This document shows positions 37,809 to 45,453 of a stretch of 64,000 nucleotides of DNA, piece by piece. The stretch comes from Candidatus Heteroruminococcus faecigallinarum. Its GTDB lineage: Bacteria > Bacillota > Clostridia > Oscillospirales > Ruminococcaceae. A model generated the notes under the pieces. It saw nothing but the letters and a program-made list of their open reading frames with translations, had not been told where the DNA came from and ran no database searches. The position numbers and the translations under genes are program-made. Where the stretch lies: NCBI GenBank assembly GCA_904387055.1, contig CAJFKV010000002.1:23770-87769 (forward strand), in the 5' to 3' direction. The first letter of the stretch is position 1. Every line of letters starts with the position of its first letter.

Positions 37809-38294
37809 ATGGGATTTTTTAGCAAGCTGTTTAACGGGCCGGAAATTGACATGGAAAAAAGCAATGCGAACGCGAAGAAAATGCGCGTTCTATTTAACCA
37901 TGTGGTTGCAGACGGAGACCGGTACCGGTTGATCTTTGGCTACACCGAGGATGTAAGTCGTTTCAATTATGGCTTTGTACATGGCAGCAAAACAAAAATC
38001 GGGAATTTAATAGTTGGCTGGAGCGAGGCCGACCAAACAATTGTGGTCGTTCCCACCGTCCCCGATCTTTCCGGATGCGGCGATCCGACCTACTATCGAC
38101 GCTCCGAAATTCTGAAAGCCTACCGCAACAAGTACCCTACAGATGCTTTTATCATTTACCCGGACAAAAAAGGGTATATCGGCATCAACGCCTATGACTG
38201 GCTGGAGGATGAAAAGCTGTACGTCTATGTGTCGCAGGACGAAGAGCTGGCCGCTTTTACCGACTTCTTTATGAATCGATTCGCAACAAAGTGA
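37809..38294 (+). CDS. Protein of unknown function
   Basis: A 161-residue protein that I do not recognise. It starts MGFFSKLFNGPEIDM, lacks a signal peptide or membrane helix, and has an alternating beta pattern (RYRLIFGYTED, NLIVGWSEADQTIVVVPTVP) followed by YYRRSEILKAYRNKYPTDAF and a Tyr-rich end (LYVYVSQDEELAAF). AGGAGG lies 8 bases before the ATG. Its stop overlaps a GTG of the next small ORF (GTGA), so the two are coupled. Base composition is AT-rich like that of the TetR gene. Context suggests a role with the small membrane protein and the DUF1266 protein downstream. Confidence 0.75.
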   Translation: MGFFSKLFNGPEIDMEKSNANAKKMRVLFNHVVADGDRYRLIFGYTEDVSRFNYGFVHGSKTKIGNLIVGWSEADQTIVVVPTVPDLSGCGDPTYYRRSEILKAYRNKYPTDAFIIYPDKKGYIGINAYDWLEDEKLYVYVSQDEELAAFTDFFMNRFATK

Positions 38295-38302
38295 GGGACC
38301 CG

Positions 38303-38473
38303 ATGCCTTTTGGAGAAATTGGAGCATTCCTGCTGTTTCTTGTGGCAGTATTTTTATTTGGCAATCTGTGGTTTCATATTGTAGAAGCGATCCGGAGGAC
38401 GATCAAAAAGTTATTCACACGCCACAGCAGCCCTCCGGCATGGCACACGTTCCCTTCGGACAAGGAGGAATGA
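38303..38473 (+). CDS. Small single-pass membrane protein
   Basis: A 56-residue protein with one hydrophobic helix (EIGAFLLFLVAVFLFGNLWF) followed by a basic segment (IRRTIKKLFTRH), which predicts the C-terminus inside the cell. GAGGG lies 6-7 bases before the ATG at 38303; GTG 38291, overlapping the stop of the preceding gene, is an alternative start. It matches no family I know. It lies between the unknown protein and the DUF1266 gene and touches the latter, so the three form an operon. Confidence 0.6.
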   Translation: MPFGEIGAFLLFLVAVFLFGNLWFHIVEAIRRTIKKLFTRHSSPPAWHTFPSDKEE

Positions 38474-38475
38474 AA

Positions 38476-39663
38476 ATGGCCGATATCAATATAGACGAGA
38501 TTCGGAAGCGGGCAATGCAGGCCAAGGAGCGCGCAGCCGCCTCCATGAAAAAAACCATCGAAAAAAGCGAGGAACAGCTTGACAAGATCCTGACTTCCCA
38601 CCCGGAACAGCCTGCATCGGCGCCTGCCGCTGCAGCGGAAGAACAGGCCGCCGCCAATGCCCAGCGGCAGGTGGAAATTCTCGGCCAGGTGTTCGGGCCG
38701 GACAGCATGGCTCAGATGGCTGCCAATGAGGAGCTGCTGCAAAAGATGGTAAACGACCAGATTGCGCAGGCAGCCGGCATGACGGCAGAATCTATCATGG
38801 AGCAGCTGTTTGGCGAGGAGATGGGCGTGCTGGCAGCGGCGATGGAAACGCTGGAGATGGAAGAAGAGGACGAAGAGGAGGATCGTCCCTTTGATCTGGA
38901 GCTGGAAAACCATCTCTATGCCGTCCTGGATGAAGCGATGGCGCGGATTGAGGCGATGCCTGAACCCGAGCCGGTTCCCTATCAGAAAAACGACGTCAGG
39001 TGGGAACGGTTCGGCATCCTTCTTTCCGGCATCGTGTCCAATCTGAACAGCCACGATCTGCATGGAATGGACGTAGAGGAACACATCCCCGTTATGGAGC
39101 AGAAAATTGTGTCCCTTGTCCGCCGCTCCTGGGGGATTGACGGCCGCAGCGATCTGCTGGATACCATCCGCTATCTGGCTCAGGATGGATACATTCTGCG
39201 GTATCAGCTCTACGGCGAAGCATCCTCGCCGGAGGAGCTGATGGACGAATCCATGGACGAGGACGACCAGGCATCTGTCCGACGTGCATGGCGGTTTGTA
39301 CAGCGGTATCAGCATCAATATGCCCCTGGCTTTATGGCCGGATGGGACATTGGCCGAGCGGCGATGCTGACCCGCTGGGGCTCCTATTTGGGCTGGATCA
39401 CCGAAAGCGAAGCCGTCGGCATCCTCTGGGATCTTTCCCAAAAGGTTGTAAAGGAGCTGCACAGCTGGCGGGAATTTGCCCAGTCCTATCTTCTGGGCGG
39501 TCTCATGTGGAAACTGCTGTGCGGCGACAATTCCGCCGAAAGCTACCTGGGCTACCTTGCCGATGCCGCCGCCGACCTGTTGACTGGAAGAACCGAGGAA
39601 GACGGCGGGCAATGGCGCGAATGTCCTTGGCCCGCCCGAAGAAAAATCGGCTTCACCGAATAA
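38476..39663 (+). CDS. DUF1266 domain protein
   Basis: A 395-residue protein. Residues 1-90 are helical and charged, with a KERAAASMKKTIEKSEEQLD coil and an Ala/Glu-rich stretch; 90-165 include an acidic run (EEEDEEEDRP). The C-terminal third carries the DUF1266 pattern: GIDGRSDLLDTIRYLAQDG near 218, AGWDIGRAAMLTRWGSYLGW near 288, ITESEAVGILWDL, and SWREFAQSYLLGGLMWKL near 330. DUF1266 proteins (YbeR, YbeU in Escherichia coli) have no known function. Start ATG 38476 is 7 bases after GGAGG; ATG 38470 is too close. It is the last gene of the cassette. Confidence 0.78.
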   Translation: MADINIDEIRKRAMQAKERAAASMKKTIEKSEEQLDKILTSHPEQPASAPAAAAEEQAAANAQRQVEILGQVFGPDSMAQMAANEELLQKMVNDQIAQAAGMTAESIMEQLFGEEMGVLAAAMETLEMEEEDEEEDRPFDLELENHLYAVLDEAMARIEAMPEPEPVPYQKNDVRWERFGILLSGIVSNLNSHDLHGMDVEEHIPVMEQKIVSLVRRSWGIDGRSDLLDTIRYLAQDGYILRYQLYGEASSPEELMDESMDEDDQASVRRAWRFVQRYQHQYAPGFMAGWDIGRAAMLTRWGSYLGWITESEAVGILWDLSQKVVKELHSWREFAQSYLLGGLMWKLLCGDNSAESYLGYLADAAADLLTGRTEEDGGQWRECPWPARRKIGFTE

Positions 39664-39692
39664 ATCCCCCGGGGACCTTCTGCTGTTCATCC

Positions 39693-39740
39693 CAGCCGCC
39701 AGTGAAATCGGCCGTTGTCTGCCGATTTTGCCGGCGGCTG
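39693..39740 (+). other. Long two-part hairpin after the DUF1266 gene
   Basis: Outer stem CAGCCGCC/GGCGGCTG and inner stem AAATCGGC/GCCGATTT, separated by a symmetric 4x4 internal loop and closed by an 8-base loop. There is no T-run. It lies 30 bases past the DUF1266 stop. It may protect the mRNA end, terminate, or bind a protein. Confidence 0.6.
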
Positions 39741-39856
39741 TCACTTATGGCCTGTCATCATCTCTGCACCGGAAATGTCGCTCCGCTTTCCGGCAGGGAA
39801 GATTCCTCACGTTGTTTCCGAGAACGGAAAAATTCTGTCGATTTTTCTTTTTCATC

Positions 39857-39885
39857 TTGTGCAACCTTCCTCTTCCTGGTAAAGT
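39857..39885 (+). promoter_or_regulatory. Promoter of the beta-CASP nuclease gene
   Basis: TTGTGC, 17-base spacer, TAAAGT, about 45 bases before the gene. Confidence 0.55.
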
Positions 39886-39929
39886 GGAGATAAGGAATAT
39901 TTTCATCCGACGGCAAAGGAGGTCATCCC

Positions 39930-41567
39930 ATGAAACTCACATTCTTGGGGGCGGCACGAACGGTTACCGGCAGCTGTTTCCTGTTGGAAAGCGGGGATAC
40001 CCGTCTGCTGGTGGACTGCGGCCTCTTCCAGGGCCGGGACGCCGACACCCAGCTTCCCTTCCCGGTCTCCCCTTCCCAGATCGATTACCTTCTGGTCACC
40101 CATGCCCATGTGGACCACAGCGGGCGGATTCCCTGGCTGGTGAAGGAGGGCTTCCGGGGCGAGATCCTCTCCACCCCCGCCACCCGGGACCTGTGCGGCA
40201 TCATGCTGCGGGACAGCGCCCACATCCAGGAGCAGGAGGCACAGTGGCGGAACAAGAAGCGGCTACGGGCAGGACTGGATCCCCTGGAGCCTCTCTACAC
40301 CATTCAGGACGCGGAGGCGGCCATGGGGCTCTTCAATCCCTGCGACTACGGGTACCTGGTCAATCTGGGGGACCACATCAAGGCCCGCTTCACCGATGCC
40401 GGCCACCTGCTGGGTTCCGCGTATATCGAGCTGTGGGTCACCGAGGAAGAAGGCACCAAGAAGCTGGTCTTCTCCGGCGACATCGGCAATGTCAACCAGC
40501 CCATCATCAACGACCCTGGATTTGTGCGAGGGGCGGACTTTGTCATCACCGAGTCCACCTATGCCACCCGCCACCACAAGGCTCCCGGACAGGCCACCCA
40601 GCAGCTGAAGGAGATCCTGCTGGAAACCTTCCAGCGGAAGGGAAAGGTCATCATCCCTGCCTTCGCCGTGGGGCGCACCCAGGAGATCCTCTATTTCCTG
40701 CGGGAGATCTACAGCCAGCCCGGCTTCCCCTACCGCCACTGCCCGGTCTTTGTGGACAGCCCGCTGGCCATCGAGGCCACCAAGATCTTTATGCGGGACC
40801 CCCGGGCCTATTACGACGAGGAAGCCATCGCCCTGCTGGACAAGGGCATCTCCCCTCTGAACTTTTCCGCCCTTCAAATCTCCCAGACGGTGGAGGATTC
40901 CCGCTCCATCAACGAGTACCAGGGCCCCTGCGTCATCATCTCCTCCAGCGGCATGTGCGAGGCGGGGCGGATCAAGCACCATCTGAAGTACAACCTGTGG
41001 CGGCCGGAATGCACCGTCCTCTTTTCCGGCTACCAGGCGGTGGGCACCCTCGGCCGGTCCATCCTGGATGGGGCCAAGAAGGTGACCATCTTCGGGGAGT
41101 CGGTGCGGGTGCGGGCCCGCATCCGGAAGCTGGACGGCATCAGCGGCCACGGCGACCAGGGGATCCTGCTCCGGTGGATCCAGGAGATCGGCCAGCGGCC
41201 GGAACGGATCTTTGTGGTCCACGGCGAGGAAGAGAACACTCTGTCTTTCGCCCGGCTTCTCCGGGACCAGTACGGCTACGACACCACCGCCCCCCAGCTG
41301 GGGCAAAGCTTTGACCTCCTTCACATGGCCCCCTCCCCCATGGAAAGCCGCACTCTGGCCGGCAGCTCGCTTCTGGAGGCCTTCCGGCAGCTGACCGCCG
41401 CCGGCGCCCGCCTGCTGGGGCTGGTGGGGCGGGTCCAGGCCGCCCTGGCCGACGGTACCCCCCAGGCCGAGCAGCAGATGAACCGCCTGGCCCAGCAGGT
41501 GAACGATCTGTGTGACCAATGGGAGGAACACACCGAGGACACGCCGTCCGGCTCTACCCCGGAATAG
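39930..41567 (+). CDS. MBL-fold beta-CASP RNA-processing nuclease (YSH1/CPSF-like)
   Basis: A 545-residue protein with the metallo-beta-lactamase fold: LTFLGAARTVTGSCFLLES at the start, zinc motif HAHVDHSGRIP (His58, His60, Asp62, His63), FTDAGHLLGSAY near 153 and the GDIGN motif near 187. The beta-CASP part has TESTYATRHH near 207, IPAFAVGRTQEIL near 243, ISSSGMCEAGRI near 338 and the final ligand block ISGHGDQ near 405. It belongs to the CPSF-73-like group (COG1236), distinct from RNase J. It probably cuts or trims RNA in the cytoplasm; its targets in bacteria are little known. The last 70 residues form a helical tail. AAAGGAGG precedes the ATG. Confidence 0.92.
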   Translation: MKLTFLGAARTVTGSCFLLESGDTRLLVDCGLFQGRDADTQLPFPVSPSQIDYLLVTHAHVDHSGRIPWLVKEGFRGEILSTPATRDLCGIMLRDSAHIQEQEAQWRNKKRLRAGLDPLEPLYTIQDAEAAMGLFNPCDYGYLVNLGDHIKARFTDAGHLLGSAYIELWVTEEEGTKKLVFSGDIGNVNQPIINDPGFVRGADFVITESTYATRHHKAPGQATQQLKEILLETFQRKGKVIIPAFAVGRTQEILYFLREIYSQPGFPYRHCPVFVDSPLAIEATKIFMRDPRAYYDEEAIALLDKGISPLNFSALQISQTVEDSRSINEYQGPCVIISSSGMCEAGRIKHHLKYNLWRPECTVLFSGYQAVGTLGRSILDGAKKVTIFGESVRVRARIRKLDGISGHGDQGILLRWIQEIGQRPERIFVVHGEEENTLSFARLLRDQYGYDTTAPQLGQSFDLLHMAPSPMESRTLAGSSLLEAFRQLTAAGARLLGLVGRVQAALADGTPQAEQQMNRLAQQVNDLCDQWEEHTEDTPSGSTPE

Positions 41568-41591
41568 GCATCTGCCCGATCTTTCCAAAAT

Positions 41592-41617
41592 GGCCCCTCT
41601 GCCGAGGGGCCGTTTTT
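41592..41617 (+). terminator. Terminator of the beta-CASP nuclease gene
   Basis: Stem GGCCCCTC with GAGGGGCC, 4-base loop, then GTTTTTC. Confidence 0.85.
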
Positions 41618-41818
41618 CGTTTCCCATCCCCGCCGGCCCGCGGCTCGCGTGGGTCCGTCTTCCCTCTTCCATACAAGCCGGCATCGCTTCCCAGAACCGC
41701 CTCAAAAGCGGTCCTGTCTTTTTGCCGGCGGACAGGCAAAAAAAGCCCCCTGCCGCATAGGTTGTTCTATGGCCGAACAAACCCCGTCTTCTTCATTTCA
41801 CCACGTCAGGAGGCTGTT

Positions 41819-42532
41819 ATGTATTCGTCTGTCATTCTATTCGCCCTGTGCAATCTCCTTTACCTGTCCCTCCATGTAACCGGAAGCGGTTCCTTCCCCA
41901 AGCCCCTCTCCGCCAAGGAGGAAGCCCAGTGCCTCCTTCGGATCCGGGAGGGAGACGAGGAGGCCCGCAGCATCCTCATCGAGCACAACCTGCGCCTGGT
42001 GGCCCACATCATCAAGAAATACTACGCCTCCCTCAGCGACCAGGACGACCTGATCTCCATCGGCACCATCGGCCTTATCAAGGCCGTCTCCACCTTCGAC
42101 TACGACAAGGGCACTCGTTTTGCCACCTACGCCAGCCGGTGCATTGAAAACGAGATTCTGATGTACTTCCGCCGGAAGAAAAAGTCCGCCTCCGACCTGT
42201 CCATCAGCGACCCCATCGACACCGACAAGGACGGAAACGCCATCACCCTTCAGGACATCATGGCCGACGAGGACAACGTCCTGGATCAGATCGACCTGCA
42301 GTTGAAGTCGGAACAGCTGTATCAATACATCGACCGCTTTCTGGATCCCCGGGAACGGCAGATCATCACCCTGCGATACGGCCTGCGATCCACCCGCCCA
42401 CTCACCCAGCGGGAGGTGGCCAGCAGGCTGGGCATCAGCCGGAGCTATGTCTCCCGCATCGAGAAGAAGGCAGTGGGCATCCTGCGGGAACAGTTCCGCC
42501 GCCAGTTTCCCGGCGAATTCAGCGGGAAGTAG
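41819..42532 (+). CDS. sigK: Sporulation sigma factor SigK
   Basis: A 237-residue sigma-70 family factor. An N-terminal hydrophobic pro-sequence (VILFALCNLLYLSL) precedes LSAKEEAQCLLRIREGDEEA and the region 2 core NLRLVAHIIKKYY, DDLISIGTIGLIKAVSTFDY and RFATYASRCIENEILMYFRR. Region 4 has LTQREVASRLGISRSYVSRI. SigK directs late mother-cell transcription and is made as a membrane-bound precursor that SpoIVFB cuts. The gene is whole and not split by a skin-type element. AGGAGG lies 5 bases before the ATG. No convincing sigma-E promoter was found in the 200 bases upstream. Confidence 0.94.
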   Translation: MYSSVILFALCNLLYLSLHVTGSGSFPKPLSAKEEAQCLLRIREGDEEARSILIEHNLRLVAHIIKKYYASLSDQDDLISIGTIGLIKAVSTFDYDKGTRFATYASRCIENEILMYFRRKKKSASDLSISDPIDTDKDGNAITLQDIMADEDNVLDQIDLQLKSEQLYQYIDRFLDPRERQIITLRYGLRSTRPLTQREVASRLGISRSYVSRIEKKAVGILREQFRRQFPGEFSGK

Positions 42533-42556
42533 CCGTCCTCCGCCCCCATATACCGG

Positions 42557-42596
42557 TCCCTGCCGGCAGATGGTTTCTGCCGGCAGGGATCGTTTT
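42557..42596 (+). terminator. Terminator of sigK
   Basis: Perfect 14-bp stem TCCCTGCCGGCAGA with TCTGCCGGCAGGGA, then CGTTTTGC, 25 bases past the sigK stop. No T-run on the minus strand. Confidence 0.85.
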
Positions 42597-42607
42597 GCAT
42601 TGGGCCA

Positions 42608-43192
42608 CTATGGCACGTTCAAAAAGGATACGCCCTGTACCGCCATCTGGGCAACCAGGTGGGCAACCTCGTCCACCGTGTCCTTCATCCCGTCGTCAAT
42701 CCACTTCTGCAGGACACCAACGCAGCCTGCCAGCACATATACCCGGAAATACTCGTATTTCTGTGCACTGCACCCCGGATAGAGTACCTTCCAGCTCTCG
42801 ATACAGCGCCTGCCCACCATATCGCTCAGCTCATGGACAAAATTCATGTCCCCGTTTTCTCCCATCATTGCTGCGCAAAGGACCCGGTTGTCCTTTACAT
42901 ACTGCATCAGCTCCCGGATGATGGGGAAGAGGGGGGACTCGTCCCGGCTGTCGGTGGGGAAGCCATCCAGGATTTGGGCAATTTCCTCCATCATCTCCCC
43001 CTGCACCTTGGCATACAGATCGTAAATATCCCGGTAATGGACATAGAAGGTACCCCGGTGCAGATCCACCAGGTCAGTCAGTTCCCTCACCGAAATATCC
43101 TTCAGCTTTTTCTCGGTCAACAGCTGGGCAAGTCCTTGGCGGAGGGCGCGCTTTGTCCGCCGGACGCGGCGGTCATCGGTCTTTTTTATCAT
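42608..43192 (-). CDS. TetR/AcrR family regulator of the MMPL operon
   Basis: A 194-residue regulator. The HTH is RRTKRALRQGLAQLLTEKKL, ISVRELTDLVDLHRGTFYVH and YRDIYDLYAK at about 10-60. The C-terminal domain (about 80-190) resembles the TetR_C group of Firmicutes, with IRELMQYVKDNRVLCAAMMG near 92 and a late helix near YVLAGCVGVLQKWI. It is divergent from the MMPL operon, starting 180 bases away, so it most likely represses that operon and itself. It has a near-perfect promoter of its own. Confidence 0.9.
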   Translation of the reverse strand: MIKKTDDRRVRRTKRALRQGLAQLLTEKKLKDISVRELTDLVDLHRGTFYVHYRDIYDLYAKVQGEMMEEIAQILDGFPTDSRDESPLFPIIRELMQYVKDNRVLCAAMMGENGDMNFVHELSDMVGRRCIESWKVLYPGCSAQKYEYFRVYVLAGCVGVLQKWIDDGMKDTVDEVAHLVAQMAVQGVSFLNVP

Positions 43193-43296
43193 CTATTTCT
43201 CCTCCCTTTGTCTTATTTCTACACATCTCCCTGGTCAATCGTCCCATAGCGGCCACCTGCCTCGAAAATTGACTATGGTATTCCTGCCCCAATCTC

Positions 43297-43325
43297 ATTA
43301 TAATAATTGTCGTAGCGTTAGTCAA
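43297..43325 (-). promoter_or_regulatory. Promoter of the TetR gene at the MMPL operon
   Basis: TTGACT, 17-base spacer, TATAAT on the minus strand, about 105 bases before the TetR gene. Confidence 0.82.
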
Positions 43326-43326
43326 C

Positions 43327-43351
43327 ACTTGTTTATTAACTTAACACAAGT
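43327..43351. promoter_or_regulatory. Inverted repeat upstream of the MMPL operon
   Basis: ACTTGT and ACAAGT separated by 13 bases, just before the ribosome site of the MMPL gene and next to the TetR gene -35. A candidate operator for the divergent TetR protein; binding is inferred. Confidence 0.45.
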
Positions 43352-43371
43352 TTATATCAGGAGGTATTTTT

Positions 43372-45453
43372 TTGGAAAGGATCGTCAAAACCATGCTGAA
43401 ATTGCGGGGCGTGGTGGTAGCTCTTTTTACGGGAGGGGCCGTTCTTTCTCTGGTTCTGTCCTCCATGGTGCAGATCAACTATAACATGGTGGACTACCTG
43501 CCGGATGCAGCCCCTTCCACCATTGCTCTGGAAGTGATGGACAGCGCCTACAGCCAGGCGGTTCCCAATCTGCGGGTCATGGTGCCGGACGTCACCATCC
43601 CCCAAGCGCTGGAGTACAAGGAACAGCTGTCGGCCGTAACGGGGGTCGAGGACATCACCTGGCTGGATGACCAGGTAGACATCCACATGCCCTTGGAATT
43701 TCTGGACCAAACCACCGTGGCCGATTGGTACAAGGACGGCAGCGCCCTCTTCTCCCTGACGGTTGCCGACGAAGGCCAGCAGGAAACCCTTGCCCAAATC
43801 CGCGCCATCATCGGCGAAACCGGTGCCATGAGCGGCAATCCCATGGACACCGTCAACACCCAGAACACCACCGATTCAGAAATTCAACGGATGATGACCT
43901 ACATCATCCCTCTCATCTTTGTCATCCTGCTGGTGACCACCACCTCCTGGATGGAGCCGGTGCTCTTCCTGGTAAATGTGGGGGTCGCCATCGCCATCAA
44001 TTCCGGTACCAACCTGATCTTTGGCGAGATTTCCTTCATCACCCAGACCACCGGCGCCATCCTCCAGCTGGCCTGTTCCATGGACTACGCCATCTTCCTG
44101 CTGGACCGGTTTGAGGAGCTGCGGGGAGAGGGGCTGGAGCCTTTGGACGCCATGACCCAGGCTGTTCTCCGGTCGGCCAGCTCCATCTCCTCCAGCGGGC
44201 TCACCACCGTTGTGGGCTTCGCCGCCCTCATTGCCATGCAGTTCAAGATCGGGCCGGACATGGGCTTTGTCCTGGCCAAGGGGATCGGCATCTCCCTGGT
44301 CACCACCCTGGTGTTTATGCCCTGCCTGTCCATCTTCTGCTACAAGCTGGTGGACCGGACCCGCCATCGCTCCCTTCTTCCCTCCTTTGACCGGTTTGCC
44401 CGGCTTATGAACCGGATCAAGGGGCCGGTGTCGGTACTGGTACTGGTGCTGCTGGTCCCCTGTGCCCTGGCCCAAAACCACATCTCCTTTCTCTACGGTA
44501 TGTCGGGAATGGCCTCCCCCGGCTCCCAGGTGGCACAGGACCGGGAAACCATCGACAACCTGTTCGGCGAGTCCGCCTCCTTCGCCCTCCTGGTCCCCAA
44601 GGGGGATCTGGCCACCCAGCAGGCCCTCAACGACGATCTGAAGGAACTGCCTCAGGTCTCCTCCATCCTCTCCTATGTGGAGAGTGTGGGCCGCTCGGTG
44701 CCCGAATCCTACCTTTCCCAGGAGATCCTTTCCCAGCTGAATTCGGACGACTATACCCGGATGGTGATTACCGCCCGCATTCCTCCCGAAAGCGAGGAAA
44801 CCTTCGCCTTTGTGGAGACGGTGCGGCGACTGGCCCAGGAGTATTACCCGGACCAGTATTACCTGGTGGGGGAACCTGCCAACGTGGCGGATATGAAGGC
44901 CACCATCACCGAGGACAGCGTAAAGGTAAACGCCATCTCCATCGGGGCCATCGCCTTCATCCTTCTCTTGACCTTCCGGTCCCTCTCGCTGCCGGTCCTT
45001 CTGCTGCTGGCCATCGAGTCGTCAGTATTTATCAACATCTCGGTCCCTTATTTCACCGGCCAGGATCTGAATTACATCGGGTACCTCATCATCAGCTCGG
45101 TCCAGCTGGGAGCCACGGTGGACTACGCCATCCTCTTTACTAACCGGTATCTGGAAAATCGTGCCCAGCTGCCCCGGCGGCAGGCAGCGCCCAAAACCAT
45201 CCGGGACACCGCCAGCAGCATCCTTACCTCGGCGGGGATCCTCACCTCCGCCGGGCTGGTGCTGGGGCTGGTCTCCACCAACAGCGTCATCAGCCAGCTG
45301 GGCATTCTGGTGGCCCGGGGAGCGGTGCTCTCCTCCCTGCTGGTCATGACCTTCCTGCCGGCCCTTCTGGTCTCGCTGGAGGGCCTGGTGCGCCGCACCA
45401 CCCGGAAGATAACCCTTTTTGACCCTCGTACCCCAAAGGAGGCTTCGCTGTGA
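43372..45453 (+). CDS. MMPL/RND family transporter
   Basis: A 693-residue membrane exporter with two similar halves. Each half has one helix, a large extracytoplasmic domain, then five helices. The proton-relay positions show as LACSMDYAIFLLDRFEE near 235 and LGATVDYAILFTNRYLE near 580, the Gly-x-x-x-Asp-Tyr motif of MmpL proteins. The start is TTG 43372, 8 bases after AGGAGG. MMPL proteins export lipids, polyketides or amphiphiles; this substrate is unknown. The stop overlaps the next gene as GTGA. Many Firmicute relatives carry a coiled-coil insertion; here a comparable coil is encoded two genes downstream. Confidence 0.9.
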   Translation: MERIVKTMLKLRGVVVALFTGGAVLSLVLSSMVQINYNMVDYLPDAAPSTIALEVMDSAYSQAVPNLRVMVPDVTIPQALEYKEQLSAVTGVEDITWLDDQVDIHMPLEFLDQTTVADWYKDGSALFSLTVADEGQQETLAQIRAIIGETGAMSGNPMDTVNTQNTTDSEIQRMMTYIIPLIFVILLVTTTSWMEPVLFLVNVGVAIAINSGTNLIFGEISFITQTTGAILQLACSMDYAIFLLDRFEELRGEGLEPLDAMTQAVLRSASSISSSGLTTVVGFAALIAMQFKIGPDMGFVLAKGIGISLVTTLVFMPCLSIFCYKLVDRTRHRSLLPSFDRFARLMNRIKGPVSVLVLVLLVPCALAQNHISFLYGMSGMASPGSQVAQDRETIDNLFGESASFALLVPKGDLATQQALNDDLKELPQVSSILSYVESVGRSVPESYLSQEILSQLNSDDYTRMVITARIPPESEETFAFVETVRRLAQEYYPDQYYLVGEPANVADMKATITEDSVKVNAISIGAIAFILLLTFRSLSLPVLLLLAIESSVFINISVPYFTGQDLNYIGYLIISSVQLGATVDYAILFTNRYLENRAQLPRRQAAPKTIRDTASSILTSAGILTSAGLVLGLVSTNSVISQLGILVARGAVLSSLLVMTFLPALLVSLEGLVRRTTRKITLFDPRTPKEASL

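Noticed and set aside
41670..41676. CATACAA as a sigma-E -10 for sigK
   Set aside because: No acceptable -35 element stands at the right distance and the distance to the gene is large.
43329..43357. TTGTTT-17-TTATAT as promoter of the MMPL operon
   Set aside because: The start would fall inside the ribosome site, leaving an mRNA unable to bind ribosomes properly.
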